Assembly: GCF_029867415.1 (NCBI RefSeq)
Contig: NW_026706248.1
Span: 1-64,000 of the forward strand
From: Vicia villosa
Taxonomy: Eukaryota; Streptophyta; Magnoliopsida; Fabales; Fabaceae
Reading direction: 5' to 3'
DNA length: 64,000 nucleotides
This document shows positions 1 through 12,561 of the stretch, piece after piece. Within the stretch, counting starts at the first letter, position 1, and each line of letters begins with the position of its first letter. Made by a program: the position numbers and the translations under genes. Under the pieces are notes generated by a model, which was not told the origin of the DNA, made no database searches, and was given only the letters and a program-made list of their open reading frames with translations.

Positions 1-3000
1 GAATGTTGGCGAAGGTTTGGCCGTTAAAGGAAAACTCTTACGAAAGGATGGTAAGTTTGACAAGAAGAAAGACAAAAAGCCTATCGAAGTCTTACAGTGG
101 CGAAGCATCTGGTATTCGATGCTATCGTTGTAAGAAGGAGGGGTCACACAAGAAAGGTGTGCCCTGAACGCCTGAAAGATCATGGAGGTAAGGATAATGG
201 TAATGCAGCCATTGTTCAAGATGATTTCGAATCATCTGATGTTCTTGTGGGTTTCGAGCAGTGACTCTAGGAAGGAGTGGATTATGGATTCAGGTTGCAC
301 TTGGCACATGACTCCAAACAAAGACTTGTTTCGAGGAATTATGTGATCAAGATGGTGGATCAGTACTGCTGGGAAACAATAAAGCTTACAAAATTGCAGC
401 TGTTGGATCTGTGAGATTCAAGCTCCATGATGAGTCAATAAGGTTGTTGAGTGAAGTCAGGTATGTTCCTGATTTGAAGAGAAATCTATTTTCTCTTGGT
501 GAATTCGACCAAGGAAAGGATATGTTTTCCAAGGAGAGAAAAAATATCCTAAGAGTCCATGAAGGGGTCGAAGGAAGTCTTGGGAGGCGTTATGAAACAA
601 GGGCTTGTATACCCTTGAGGCTGAAGTTGTAAGTTGTTCGACAAATGTTGCATCCACGAAACCTTTGTCGAAGACAGAAATCTGGCACATGAGATTGGGG
701 CCATGTCAGTGAAAGGGGTTTGGCCGAATTAGGGAAACAAAATCTGCTTGGTGGAGACAAAGTCGAAAAGCTGAAGTTTTGTGAACCTTGTGTACTTGGA
801 AAATCTTGTAGAGTGAAGTTCAACAAAGGCAAACAAAGAACACATGGATCCCTTGATTACATCCATGCTGATCTTTGGGGGCCTGCAAGGTGTCCATCAC
901 ATTCAGGAGCAAGGTATTTTCTATCCATAGTAGATGATTATTCTAGAAAATTATGGGTATTCATCCAGAAGACTAAGGATGAAACTTTTGAGAATTTCAA
1001 AAGTTAGAAGACTCTGGTTGAAAATCAGACTGGCAGAAAGGTCAAGAGGTTAAGAACCGACAATGGCCCTTGAATTTTGCAATGAGGCATTCGACAACTT
1101 TTGTGCTGCCTCTAGTATTGCAAGGCACAGAACCACTGCAAGTACTCCACAGCAAAATGGTTTGGATGAAAGGTTTAATCGAACTATTTTTGGAGAGGAG
1201 TCAGATGCATGTTGACTAGTGCTGGACTAAAGAAGGTGTTCTAGGCTGAGGCTGTTTCGACAGCAACATATCTGATAAACAGATTGTCCTTCGGACAGCG
1301 TTAGATATGAAGACACCTGAAGAAGTTTGGTCGGGGACATCCACCAGATCTCGACAAACTGAGAGTATTTTGCTGCGTAGCCTATGCTCACATTAGGCAA
1401 GACAAGGTCAAACCTAGAGCCTCTGAAATGCATGTTCATGGGATACCCTGAAGGAGTCAAAAGCTTATAGGCTATGGTGCCTAGAGCCAGGGTCACATGA
1501 GGTGTATCACCAGTCGAGATGTAGTTTTCAATGAAGCTGAAATGGCTTTTAAGAAAATTGATGATGTTGGTCGAAGTACAGAAACATCTGACGAAGAGCT
1601 GGAACAGGTAGAGATTCCTGTTGAGGTGGAGCATGTTGATGCTGAATTGCATATCCCAAATGAAGTCGAAGAAAGAAGCAGAAGATGCTGAGGGTGAGGA
1701 AAATTGTCGATGACTACCTATTATCGAGAGATAGGTCGAGGAAGAGTCATCAAGGCACCTCAGAGACTGGGGTATGCAGATTTTATAGCTTATGCCTTAA
1801 TCTCTGCAAGTGAGGTTCTAGACGAAAGAACCTAGAGACTACAAGGAAGTTATGAGGAGTCGAAATATGACTGAATGACTGAAGGCTATGGATGATGAGA
1901 TGAAATCTCTTCATTATAATCACACTTGGGAACTGATCAAGAAACCTGCTGGGGCAAGGTTAGTCCAGCTGTAAAATGGATTTTCAAAGTTAAGGAAGGA
2001 ATCAAAGGAGTGACGTCGAAAAGATACAAGGCAAGGTTTTGGTCGCAAGGGGTTTCACTCAGAAAGAAGGTGTTGACTTCAATGATGTGTTTTCTCCTGT
2101 TGTGAAGCATAGGTCCATTCGAATGTTGCTTTCCATGGTGGCATAGTTCGACCTTGAATTGGAACAAATGGATGTGAAGACTGTGTTCTTGTATGGTGAT
2201 CTAGATGAAACAATCATGATGAGGCAACCTGAAGGGTATGTCGAAAAAGGAAAGGAAGATTATGTGTGCAAGCTAAAGAGATCTTTTATATGGGCTGAAA
2301 ACAATCTCCTCAACAGTGGAATAGGAGATTCGACAAGTTAATGACATGCATAAGTTTCATTAGAAGTCAGTTCAACCACTGGGTTTTAGTTCAGATTACG
2401 ACCTAGTAATTCATTTGTTATTTTTGTTGCTTTATGTGGATGATATTCTCATAGCAAGCAACAGTGTTGAAGATGTGATGAGGTGGTAAGGCTAGAACTC
2501 AATAAGGAGTTTTATATGAAGGATCTGGAAGCTGCTTCCAGGATTCTTGGAATTGACATTCAAAGAGATAGAAAGAAGTCGAAGTTATGCTTATATCAAG
2601 AGGCATATCTACGAAAGATTCTCGAAAAGTTTTGGTATGTCGAATTCAAAGCCAGTTGTGACTCCTACAAACCCCTCAATTCAAGCTGAGTATTGATCAG
2701 TGTCCCAGTTACTGATGTCGAAATAGCCTATATGAATAGCATCCCATATGCTAATATAGTTGGTTCTTTGATGTATGCTATTGGTCTGTACTAGACCCGA
2801 TATAGCATATGCAGTAAGTCTTGTAAGCAGGTACATGGCGAATCCTGGAAAGGCTCACTGGAAAGCATTGAAGTGGATTTTAAGGTACATAAAATGGGTC
2901 TTTGAACAGAGTCTTAATTTATGGTGGAGCCTTGGGGTGAAGATAGTAAAGCAGCAATTGAAGGATATGTCGACTCTGATTATGCAGGTTGTATGGTTTC

Positions 3001-3476
3001 CAGAAAATCTATTTCTGGATATGTTTTTCACTATGTTTGGCACTGCAATTAGTTGGAAAGCAACACTTCATAAGGTTGTTCATCTATCAACCACTGAAGC
3101 GGAGTATATTGCTCTAACTTAAGCTGTGAAAGAAGCATTGTGACTTGAAGGTTTTGCGAAGGAGCTGAAACTTCAAGGTCAAGGTATCACTGTTAAATGT
3201 GATAGGTCAAAGTGCAATACCACCTGTCGAAGAATTCAAACCTATTCATGAGCGAACTAAGCATATTGATGTGTGGCTGCATTTCGTCAGAGGAGTAATC
3301 GAGCGTGGAGAAGTCCAAGTGCTGAAGGTTTTGACTGAAGACAATGTTGCTGATATGATCACCAAGACATTTGCCGAGTTGCAAGTTTTTCCACTGTATG
3401 CAGTTGATAAAGCTGCATGAAGAAAGCTAGTTTGTTTCCCTTGACGTTTGTAAGAGTTAGATCCAAGGTGGAGATT
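1..3476 (+). pseudogene. Ty1/copia polyprotein remnant (gag end to RNase H)
   Basis: Decayed internal region of a Ty1/copia retrotransposon; the 5' LTR and most of gag lie left of the window. Fragments occur in copia order on the plus strand but in shifting frames with many stops. A CCHC-type knuckle begins near 119 (CYRCKKEG). A protease with the DSG motif lies near 285 (WIMDSGCTWHM). GAG-pre-integrase and the integrase start (HADLWGPA, then DDYSRKLW) lie within 690-1005. RT follows at about 1970-2480 (MDVKTVFLYGDLDET, then YVDDILIAS near 2435). RNase H (STTEAEYIALT) lies near 3088-3120 and the conserved C-terminal KHIDVWLHFVRG segment near 3250-3300. Stops interrupt nearly every domain, so no functional product is expected. 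Superfamily is clear from domain order; lineage (Tork/Ivana-like?) is uncertain. Confidence 0.93.
3465..3476 (+). promoter_or_regulatory. copia polypurine tract
   Basis: Purine-rich stretch (aaggtggagatt) directly in front of the TGTGAGATATTGG start of the 3' LTR, the expected position for the plus-strand primer of reverse transcription. Confidence 0.7.
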
Positions 3477-3949
3477 TGTGAGATATTGGATCGAACTCTA
3501 GTATGGTCGAAGGGTAGCTTCTTGGTTCGACAGTTCGACAGAGTTAAGCATGAAGTCGAAGGTTGTTCACATGCTGGTGTCGAAGTGTGCATGTTGTAGT
3601 CGAAGATGGGTTCTAGCATGCAGATGTCGAAGATGATAGGGTTGTTAGCATGTTAAATTAGGTTTTAGTGTTTAAATCCTAATTTGTTAAGTTAGCTTGT
3701 GTAATGGGCCTTGCTGAAAAAGCCCATTAATTAGCATGTTAGGTTTTATTATAAATAGCATACTAGTCTCTCATCATTGTAAGCTGCAAATCCTAATTTA
3801 GGGTGAGAGAGGTTATTTGTTATTCTTGTAAACTTGTAATCTTGTTTTAAGAGAAAGTAAAAGAATAGAAGTTATAACCAATTCTTGTGTTCGTCTTCTC
3901 CTCTCTAATTCCCTATTATACTTTGTTCTTGACATCGTTTTTCACAACA
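3477..3949 (+). repeat. Ty1/copia 3' LTR
   Basis: Roughly 473 bp beginning TGTGAGATATTGG after the polypurine tract and ending TTTTTCACAACA. It carries a TATA-like box (ttataaata) at 3748-3756, followed about 25-30 bp downstream by CT-rich sequence where transcription could begin. The copia RNase H remnant lies immediately upstream. The partner 5' LTR is outside the window, so the exact 3' border rests on the CA terminus only. Confidence 0.8.
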
Positions 3950-4078
3950 AGGATGAACCATTAATGAACAAGTAGTTAAATTTTCACATTTCGAGGATAT
4001 AAATATAATAATTTCTTGCATATATTACATAATAATCTATATTATACTTGTTGCAGTGAAGAGTAAGCAACATCTCAC

Positions 4079-4233
4079 CTTGTTTCATAGAACTTCTCTG
4101 CAGCATGGGGACCAGCAGGGATAAGCTTACAGATTCATAAATTGTAGCCAAATATCAAAGGCATCCTATAATAACATCTTCATGTTCATATTTTGAAGGG
4201 TTTCTCCCAACCATGCTAATATCCGAATAAAAC
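4079..4233 (-). pseudogene. possible exon fragment of an unrecognised host gene
   Basis: On the minus strand this 155 bp block is preceded by TTTGCAG and followed by a good donor (ACAAG, then GTGAGATG), like an internal exon. One frame reads FYSDISMVGRNPSKYEHEDV and continues IIGCL before an in-frame TGA; the following bases in the same frame encode further plausible protein (LATIYESVSLSLLVPM). The composition looks protein-like, but I do not recognise the gene. It may be a captured or relict exon, given the CACTA end to the right. Coding status is inferred from splice-site-like borders only. Confidence 0.35.
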
Positions 4234-4596
4234 CTGCAAAAGCATATGAAAATAAGCTATCGGGATGCCTTGTAAGCATCAAGAACTACATTTAATTTAT
4301 ATCATTTGTAAGTTCTTCAATTTCACAAAACTGAAACTGAACAAAAAACAACAAAAAATGCTAACAATCATAACCTGCAGCGTTGTGCAACAAGCATCAC
4401 AAAGCAACAAGAGCCGAGCAACTGAAATAATGAAAACACGCTAACACAGATAAAACCTCACACTCAATAAACACTGACTCACCAAATTACAACATCAACA
4501 GACACGCAACAGAATAAGAAAATGCAGAAGAAGGAGAGTGAGCACGAAGAACAGTAACAAAGAGGAGGAATCAAGTTAAAGAGCAAAGTGTATTAC

Positions 4597-4690
4597 CTGA
4601 GGATCTTCTATTATTCGTAGCTTTTCTATTTCTTCTTGCAATTTTCGATTTCCACCGTTGTAAAATGTAATCACTATTGAATATTGAATT
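4597..4690 (-). pseudogene. possible upstream exon fragment (same unrecognised gene?)
   Basis: On the minus strand an open frame containing the charged, helix-like stretch NRKLQEEIEKLRIIEDPQ ends exactly at CCTCAG followed by GTAATACAC, a plausible splice donor. It lies upstream (minus orientation) of the putative exon at 4079-4233, so the two could belong to one relict or captured gene. The 5' limit is arbitrary. No start codon or promoter could be assigned with confidence. Confidence 0.22.
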
Positions 4691-5046
4691 GGGGTTGGGT
4701 TTGATTTGGGGATTAGGTTTTTTCCTGTTTGCATCTTGTTTGATTTCGCTAGAGAGCGGCGCGGTTGAGAGGATTTCTTTGTTGTTATTCACGGCGTGTG
4801 GGTGTGTTTGCTTCGTCCGAGTTCTAAGAGCTCCTTTCATGGCGGGAAAACAATCGAGAATGGGAGAGAACAGAGTATTATGTTGCTATGTTTTGTGTTC
4901 ATCGCGAGTAGAAGAGTGAGGGAGAGGAACAATCGTTATTGTTGTTCACGGCGTGTGGGGTGTGTGGGTTTTGAAACAAAGAGGCGGAGAGAATTGGTTT
5001 TTAGGGTTTCCATAGATACAATATAATAAGCAAAGGATTTATTGTA

Positions 5047-5165
5047 TTTATGTTTTCAATTTTTTTTTCCTTTTTTAATTTAATAAAATTAGAAAAGAAA
5101 ATAATTGATTTATGTTTTCAATTTTTTTTTCCTTTTTTAATTTAATAAAATTAGAAAAGAAAATA
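5047..5165. repeat. 62-bp tandem duplication, AT-rich
   Basis: Two nearly identical units starting tttatgttttcaa (5047 and 5109), each containing a poly-T run and ending agaaaagaaaata. The Stowaway-like MITE begins at the very end of the second unit. Confidence 0.9.
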
Positions 5166-5313
5166 CTACCTCTGTTCCCTTTTTATAAGAGACAATTCAC
5201 TTTTTAGGTTCATTGAATAATCAATGTATCTAGTCTATAAACAGACCAAATACATTGGTTATTCAATGAACCTAAAAAGTGACTTGTCTCTTATAAAAAG
5301 GAACGGAGGGTAG
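5166..5313. mobile_element. Stowaway-type (Tc1/mariner) MITE
   Basis: A 148 bp near-perfect hairpin. The left end CTACCTCTGTTCC and the right end GGAACGGAGGGTAG are the family's CTCCCTCCGTTCC terminal repeat with minor changes. The element is flanked by the expected TA duplication (5164-5165 and 5314-5315). The arms pair along most of their length, for example ataagagacaattcactttt against aaaagtgacttgtctcttat. Non-autonomous; no coding capacity. Confidence 0.92.
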
Positions 5314-5379
5314 TAATTGATAAGAGGGAAACCTAAAAAAAAGAAGGAAGTTCTGGCGCGGTATTTTTTTTTTTTGGGT

Positions 5380-5619
5380 TTGGGCCACAGTTTGAAGTGA
5401 AAATTATAATGCCGCGGTTTTTATTTGCAACTTAAAATATCTACAGTTTGTTAACCGTGGAAAATGAAGAAAAGGGCCACAGTTTCACACTCTGGATTCT
5501 ATGTTTCAAAAACATATGTCTATGATTTAAAAAACCCGGGCTAAAGCTTATATGTGGCCACAGTTTTTGAGTTGTGGAAAAAATTTAGTGTGGGCCGTAG
5601 GCAAAAAAATGTTGTAGTG
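5380..5619 (-). mobile_element. one end of a CACTA (En/Spm-like) transposon
   Basis: The right border reads gttgtagtg at 5611-5619, that is CACTACAAC on the minus strand, the CACTA terminus. Inside it are subterminal repeats in both orientations built on GCCACAGTTT, GCCGCGGTTT and AACCGTGG (for example near 5384, 5412, 5453, 5476, 5557), as CACTA ends usually have. The other terminus is not visible. It may lie left of the window, beyond the copia insertion, or be deleted. No transposase is seen. Confidence 0.75.
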
Positions 5620-6504
5620 AGTATGACTGAGTTTTTGTACAGATTTGAACACATTATAATTTTTACTAATTCGATCCTAACGGTCTTTTCCTGACGGAAT
5701 GTTACGTTCTTCGTTTGCATGCCTCTCGAATTCTAAGGCTTCCACGCGTCCTTTTTGGATAAGACAAACCATTTTGAATTTGAATCTTCCTTCGCTCGAG
5801 GTGCCAAACTCAACCAACGTGGTTGTCGAATCTTATTCTCCTGAAAGCTCCAAAATATTCTAAGTCTTTTATCTTTGTCTTCGAAGATATATGCTTTATG
5901 AACATTTCGACAAGATAAAAAATCACTTCATATAAATTGATGCTTCAAATAGATTTCAAATGGCTAGATTTCACATCTCTCTTGGAAACATCTTCTTTCA
6001 ACAATCTTCTCTTTGTTCTTCGAAATTCCCAACTAACACAGCATGAGAAGAGTGTTATAAGTGAAAAATAACCACAATAGTGAAATACCTAACATGGATT
6101 GTTTTGATATCCTATTGTCCTTCATTTGTCAAAATTTTGGTTAAAAAACCTATAAGAGCAAAGGACCAACAACATGAGAATACTAACATACAAGGTTTAT
6201 TCGATGAGCAGAAAAAGCGGTTAATTAAATTACTTGAAGAATTAGTAAAGTTACATAGCTTCATAGTGGAAACATAAAACCATTAAGAAGTTCCCTTGAA
6301 ACATTACTTTTATATTTTGCCACATATATTGAAAAATGCAAAAGAGCTCAATACATACAGAGAAACAAAACTAAAAAGAAAAATATGAATTGTCAATGTA
6401 AATGAAAAAAAAATAGGGCTATTTAGATTAAAGTTTTAGCAAAAAAAAAATATAGTCAAAGAAATCATAATGTAAATGAAAGCAAGAGAAGATGAAAGTT
6501 CATG
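5620..6504. other. unassigned non-coding DNA
   Basis: No convincing domain, RNA or repeat boundary was found. The only open frames are short (for example about 65 codons at 6080-6277) and show no recognisable motif. The last bases, TCATG at 6500-6504, are the target duplication of the Tekay element. Confidence 0.6.
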
Positions 6505-7886
6505 TGTAACGCCCGTAAATGTGTTTTTTCTAATTAATTGTGATGTTTGCTACATTTTCCTAAATTTTACCGTTTTTGAGTCGTGTCAGTCGGTAAATAT
6601 TAATTATGTTTAATATTTTACTTATTACTTTCCATGTGTGTGTAATTATTATGTTTTGGTGTTAATTGGTTAAAATTAATGTTTAGTAACATTTTGGGCC
6701 AAAATTGGAATTTATGGAGAGTTGAGTGGGTGAAAATGAGAAGTAGAGAAATAGAAAGAGTTATAGAGAGGTAAAATATATGATGTCTTAGAATAGAAGA
6801 GAAAAAGAGATATTTTAGAGAGAAAAGAGAGAAAACTTGTGAAGAGAAGAGAAAGAAGAGAAAAACAAAGAGAAGAAGAGAATTGTAGAAATCCAAACCA
6901 AGCTAGAATCAAGATTAACCAAGGTAAGGGGGGGTGAATCTAATTTATCTTGAATGTATGGTTCCTATAGTTTTTGTTGTGTTTTTTGTTCTTGTTCTTG
7001 TTCATCCCTATGCTTGACCAACAATGGTAGATTATGAGTTTTGTGAGCTTTAAAGTTATGAACAAGATTTTTGTGGTGTGTATGTGTAGTATGATGATAG
7101 ATATCTTCATTGATCATGTTTGTTTTTCCATTTCTCCATGGTTTTCTTGCATTAGAAGGAAAAACTAGGTTATGAGAAGTTTAATGATGTCAACCATTGC
7201 AAAGTTGGTTGTTTATGTTGCATGATCACACTTTTATGTTGTGTTTGTGATTTGTGGATGTTTAGAATGATGTATAATGTGTTAGAGTAAGGTTTATAAG
7301 AGTCTGGGTGTTGGAAAATGGTGATTTTTAGGTTTCTACGAAGCTTAGGGTCGACCTACACAGAGGTTTGCTGTCGACCTGTTGCAACCTAAAAGGCAAA
7401 AATCTGGGGTTTTCTGCTAAATGCGTCGACCTATTGGGTCCAGCGTGCGCATACCCGAGGGGTGGAAGGAGTTCAATGCGTCGACCTATGATTTCCATGC
7501 GTCGACCTACTGCTTTTTCCAATTTTTGACAGATTTTGTAATGATCATAATGACAAGGAGGAGTTTACTCCGGATTTGGTACCACATGCATATGCATAGT
7601 CGAGTCTCATTCATCATCGTCTGGTCTTTATAATTTATGTTATCATTCATGTGTCGCATTACTTATATATTGATTGTGGTTGACTTAGTGGATTACTTTG
7701 TTGTATGATTCTTGATGATACTTGTTGACATTACTATATTTATCATGCTTTTTCATTAAAAATTATATTCTCACCCTTCTGCTTTAATGTTACCTACTCG
7801 TGGGTAATATGCAGGTGATCCGCAACTGTAGGTGCTCTTTTAGTAGTCGTCCGTTTTTGGTGTCGTTCCGCTCGTGATACGTAACA
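6505..7886 (+). repeat. Tekay 5' LTR, first part
   Basis: Matches 21646 onward of the 3' LTR with small indels, many in homopolymers. It lacks a 511 bp internal block present in the 3' LTR (22662-23172), and the junction falls at the microhomology TCATAA (7545-7550). It ends at TAACA (7882-7886), where a solo LTR was inserted, and resumes at 16795. It contains several copies of the short motif GTCGACCT (near 7349, 7373, 7424, 7479, 7501). Confidence 0.93.
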
Positions 7887-10239
7887 TGTAACAGCCCGTT
7901 TTTATGGTTATTTATTTTATATTTTATACTCTTTGGTGTGCTAATTAATTATTTAATCGTTATGAGATTTAATTATTAATTTAATTAATTAAACCCGAAT
8001 GCATTGTGTTTAATAGAGTTAATTAAGTTATTAGAGAGTTAGATTAATTGGGCCTATTTATTGGAGTGATAAGCAATTAGGGGGTGTTATTAATTTTAAA
8101 GCCCAATATTATAAATAAAGATAGAAAGAGAGGTAACGAGGAGTAGGAGCATCATTTTATCATTTTTCTGGTTTAAAAAAAAATAGAAGAGGAGGAGAGG
8201 AACAAGAAGAGGGGCTAGGATTTTGGAGGAGAAATCAAGAGATAAGGGGGAGAATCCCTAATCATTTGTGGGCTAGTATAATAGAGTAATTGGTAGATTA
8301 ACATTATTATTTATCCATAGTTGAAATTATAAAAATACTTGTTTCTGAATTCTATTTAGTATATTTGGATCTGATGAGGAATTGAAAATTGGAAGGAAAA
8401 AAAAAACAAAGCTAATGGCGGAACAATTTATTGTGCTCATATAGTTTTTGAAATTGGCAAATGAGAACCGGATGATGTCACGGTTATACACTAATGACGG
8501 ACGGAAGTGGATACTCAATGGAGAATATCACTTACTGTGTAGCCATTACATACTTGCTTCGTTTCCCATCATTTTTTTTTATCGCTACTGTTGCTGCATA
8601 TGAAACATAAACCAACACTTGAGAATATGAAACATGTTGGTGTCCACTAGCTATTGGCCAAAGAAAAAATGCCTATTTCATTTGTTTATTCCCCTTTATT
8701 CATTCATTGGGTTGATGATGTTGATTTACTAAACATCAACACGTGAACACCAACAACCCTTCATTTTATGAATAGTGCCGCGGTAGCTTGTTTGGTCAAT
8801 TAAACAAAAAGGTGAATCTCCAATGTACACCTAGTGATGAAAGTGCTACCATATGCTTATGTAATACCTTCCTTACTGTAGCGGCGTTAAAGTATATGTT
8901 TGTATTAACATGTTTATATATATAAAGACATTGTAGGTCCACTTACACTATAGCTCTTTTGGCCATAAAGAAAACTATAATTCTTGGTGATTGTAAAAGA
9001 AAACGTGAAACAGGGCATCTACTTAGTGGAAACACCACTGTTACTGTTCACTGGCTATTGTTGTTTAGCTTTTGGTCAAATTCCAAACGTGAACAGCCAT
9101 TATATTTTATTAATGAAATTAGGTGATAGACACATGTATAATTAATTGGCAAAAGAATGTGTATTATACCATGTATAGGTTAGTTGGAATGTATATTAAT
9201 CTATTTAGTTAGAATGTATATTAACTTTGTTTATGTAATAACCTTGCAATAGATACATATATAGATTAATTGGCAATGGGTATTGTGGTGGTCGTTTTCT
9301 TTTACCTCCCCGTTTTCACTTGGGGAGGACGGCACGCTAAACCCTTCACGCGAAATTTGGAAGGAGAATGCGCCCGTGGTGGGATGAATTTTTATTTCAG
9401 TTCTTCCTACGAATATCACACGAACTTTCTTATTTGTCCTACGAGTAGGAAAGGGGAAAAAAGATCTTAACTAAACCCTAGGAGTTTGCTAAGTGTGGGG
9501 ATTTACACCTAGACTAGAAATTCTGGAGTCCGGAGGAGGTCGGTTATACATAGGGAAGTGTTTAAACACCCTACATATCTGTAGTACTCTACAGGAACCT
9601 TCTCTGTGTCATTGTGTTTGTGTTTGCTAATGATTGGGAAAGTTTTCTCCTTTGTATTAGGAGAGAGAATTGAATTGATTAAAGAAAGACAGACAGATAG
9701 ACAGACTGACTATTTTTGGTATTTTATTAGCTCGCTGAGATTCCTTGTGAACCTCATGCCTACATATCCCTAGTGGAAGTCAGAGCTTAATGTAGTTCGG
9801 GGAACTAACTAGGGAAAATTAATTATTTTTGGTGCCTTGCTTGAAGCTCAAGGTTGAAGCTTGGAATTAAATCTCTGTTTACAGTAAAGAGACATGAAAT
9901 TATCTCTACAGAGAGGTATTTGTACTATTCTACCACAAACATTTAAAGGAGTGACAGAATAACTGAATTCATTTCATTCAAGAGGGGGACCTTACTTGTG
10001 TATGTGCAAGTATACCAGTCAAATGCCTCTAAAATGAAAGAAAGATGCTCATCCAAATTAGGGAAAGTTACCACATGTCTGGGTTTTACTGCCAGCTCAT
10101 GCCTTTCAAAATCCTAAATGGGAGACTTGATTAAAATTGAAAATTGAAATGGAAATGTTTGTTTGAATGTGGTAGAGTAGTAAAAAATATCTCTCTATGG
10201 AGATAAGCTATGTCTATCTACTGTATAAAAGATTTGACT

Positions 10240-10745
10240 TTTAGCTGGCTTGTATGAGGCCCAAGCTTGAGGGCTTTTTGATTGATTAATTAATATTATT
10301 GACTCTGGGAGATGACTCCACTGGGGATTAATTACAGGGTTATTTTTGTGTTCTGTACAAAGCCCAGAATTGAGGCTGACTCTACTTAGGGAGACTCTAT
10401 TTATGTGCCTTGTACAAAGCCCAAGGTTGTGGCTAACTTTAGCTAGGGAAAAAAACACTATTTTTCTGCCTTGTACAAAGCCCAAGGTTGTGGCGGACTT
10501 TTTAAATGAACTAAGTATTGATGACTATATGGGGAAAGATCCTAAGTTTTAGGAATCTTTGACACATGAAAATATGGTTTATCTGCCTTGTACAAAGCCC
10601 AAGGTTGTGGGCTACTGAGTGATGAAGAAACTCACTGGGGAGACTCTATTATCTGCCTTGTATAATGCCCAAGGTTGAGGCTGACTCTTGACAGGGGAGT
10701 TTTATTGTTTGGGTGCCTTGTATGAAGCCCAAGGTTGAGGCTAAC
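10240..10745 (-). repeat. minisatellite-like repeats inside the Ogre-like solo LTR (set 1)
   Basis: At least six or seven imperfect copies of a unit containing gccttgtacaaagcccaagg and ttgaggctgactct, at about 10247, 10355, 10412, 10473, 10590, 10660 and 10720. Spacing varies from about 57 to 117 bp because unit tails differ. Confidence 0.85.
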
Positions 10746-10794
10746 TGTTTTTGTTGGTTTTGACTCTACTGGAGAAAAAAAGACTGTTTTTTCT

Positions 10795-11010
10795 TTGGAA
10801 ACTAACCCTTTCCAGGGATTTGGCTCAGCTGGTGAATTTGTCTGTTAAAAGACTGACTTTATCATGTTTTTTGGAGGCTGACCCTTTCCAGGGGTTTTGA
10901 CTCTTTTGGGGAAATTATCTCCTAAGAGAAATGAATCTTTATTTATTTTGACATTTTCATTAATTAACTTTGGAGGCTAACCCTTTCCAGGGGTTTTTGT
11001 TAAAATGAAT
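10795..11010 (-). repeat. minisatellite-like repeats (set 2)
   Basis: Three copies of ggaggctgaccctttccagg with small changes near 10796, 10873 and 10970, separated by diverged spacers, adjacent to set 1. Confidence 0.75.
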
Positions 11011-11329
11011 GATTTGGGTAGCACTCCATTAATTATTAAAGGATGAAAGGATTGGCAGGAAGATTATCTAGTGGAGACTTCTTGTTTAAAGCCCAAGATG
11101 AAGGCTGACTCAATGCTGAGGATGACCAAAACATAGATCCTAGACTCTACTAAGGAGGATTGATGAAGATAAGGGTGACAGAGACTGTCCATGTCTCTCA
11201 TTCCAAAAATGTACTCAATGTGAAATTGAGACAAACTTAGCTTGTTTTAAGTCTGGTTTAAATTGGAAGAAACTCACCAGGGTAGGCTAAAAGGTGACTA
11301 AAGACCTGTTCCTATGTTTATAAGAAACC

Positions 11330-11970
11330 TGATGGGTCCTTGTATACAAGCTCAAGAGGAAGCTGGAAATGCTTTTAAGAAGCCTGTGGGTCCTTGTACA
11401 AAGCCCAAGAGGAGGCTAATCGAGGGTCCTTGTTATAGCACAAGAGAAAGCTTATGTAGTTTTGAACTTATTTTGGCTCTAAGCAAATGGGTAAGAGGTT
11501 TCACCGGGAATAATTCCTCTTTGGGTGGATGTGTCCTATATTTTTGGATTCTAAGGTTTTTGCCAAGATGTTTCACCGGGAATAATTCATCTTGGGGGTT
11601 TGAACTACAGATCTCTAATTAGGAAAGAGCCTTCACCGGGAAGACATTCTCAATCCTAGGTCATATTCCTATAATATATATATAGTTTAACTGTCCTAAG
11701 GTTTATACTCAAACGTAGTTCTAAACTAATATATGCACAGTTTATATTTGACAGTAATTTAAATAAAGACTGTAAATTGAAAGCTTGTAAAGCCTAACCT
11801 GGATGGAGTGGAGGCCATTGAAGAAGTATGTACAGAGCCTCAACAGTAATTTTTGTTGTTTTGTTGATAACAGTTGAATATATATATGATAAACAGTTAA
11901 TGGTTTTTGAAAACAGAAGAAGTGAAGATGGACAAAGGTCTCATAGGTATCTGAAGAGTTTCACCGGGAA
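11330..11970 (-). repeat. minisatellite-like repeats (sets 3 and 4)
   Basis: Set 3: three copies of a 'gggtccttgta...caagaggaagct' unit between 11334 and 11453. Set 4: copies of ttcaccgggaataattc near 11502, 11571 and 11960, plus a diverged copy near 11631. Both sit directly beyond sets 1 and 2, so this LTR holds four different short-repeat families in one 1.7 kb zone. Confidence 0.75.
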
Positions 11971-12561
11971 TAATGCCCTTCAAATACCAGAAGAATGTTT
12001 TGAAAACAGAAAGAAGATTTTGAAAATACAGTTTTGAAAATAAGCTAAGAAGAGAAGGTTTTTGGGACTTACACTCTATTAGAGGCCCACTTAAAAAAGA
12101 TTTACTGTTTATGAAAACAGTTGAAGAAAAGATTGAAATGATATAAGGTTTTGTTGTTTGAAAACCTTAATCGTCTGTCTAATCGGAGATTGAAAACAAT
12201 TTTGTAGATTGACAAAAGTCAACTTAATTAAGGCAAAGATGAAATCTATACCTAATTAAGACCTAAATAAATAGGGTTTTTATCATAACATTATTCTCAA
12301 AGTAATTAGGTTAAAACAAAATGAATATATATATATTTTAAAGTATTTAAGAAAACATTTAAAACATACTATTTTAAACCTAATTAAAATACATGAAATA
12401 AATAATATTTTTTATGATTTTTTTGATTATTCACAAAATAGATATGTTAAATAAAAAGTGTGTGAAAAATGAAATGAAAATGATTTATTTTGATAGGTTA
12501 AATAAATATGTGAAGTTGTGAAGAGAAAATGAAAGAAATTAGTGTTAAAAAATAAGTTTTG

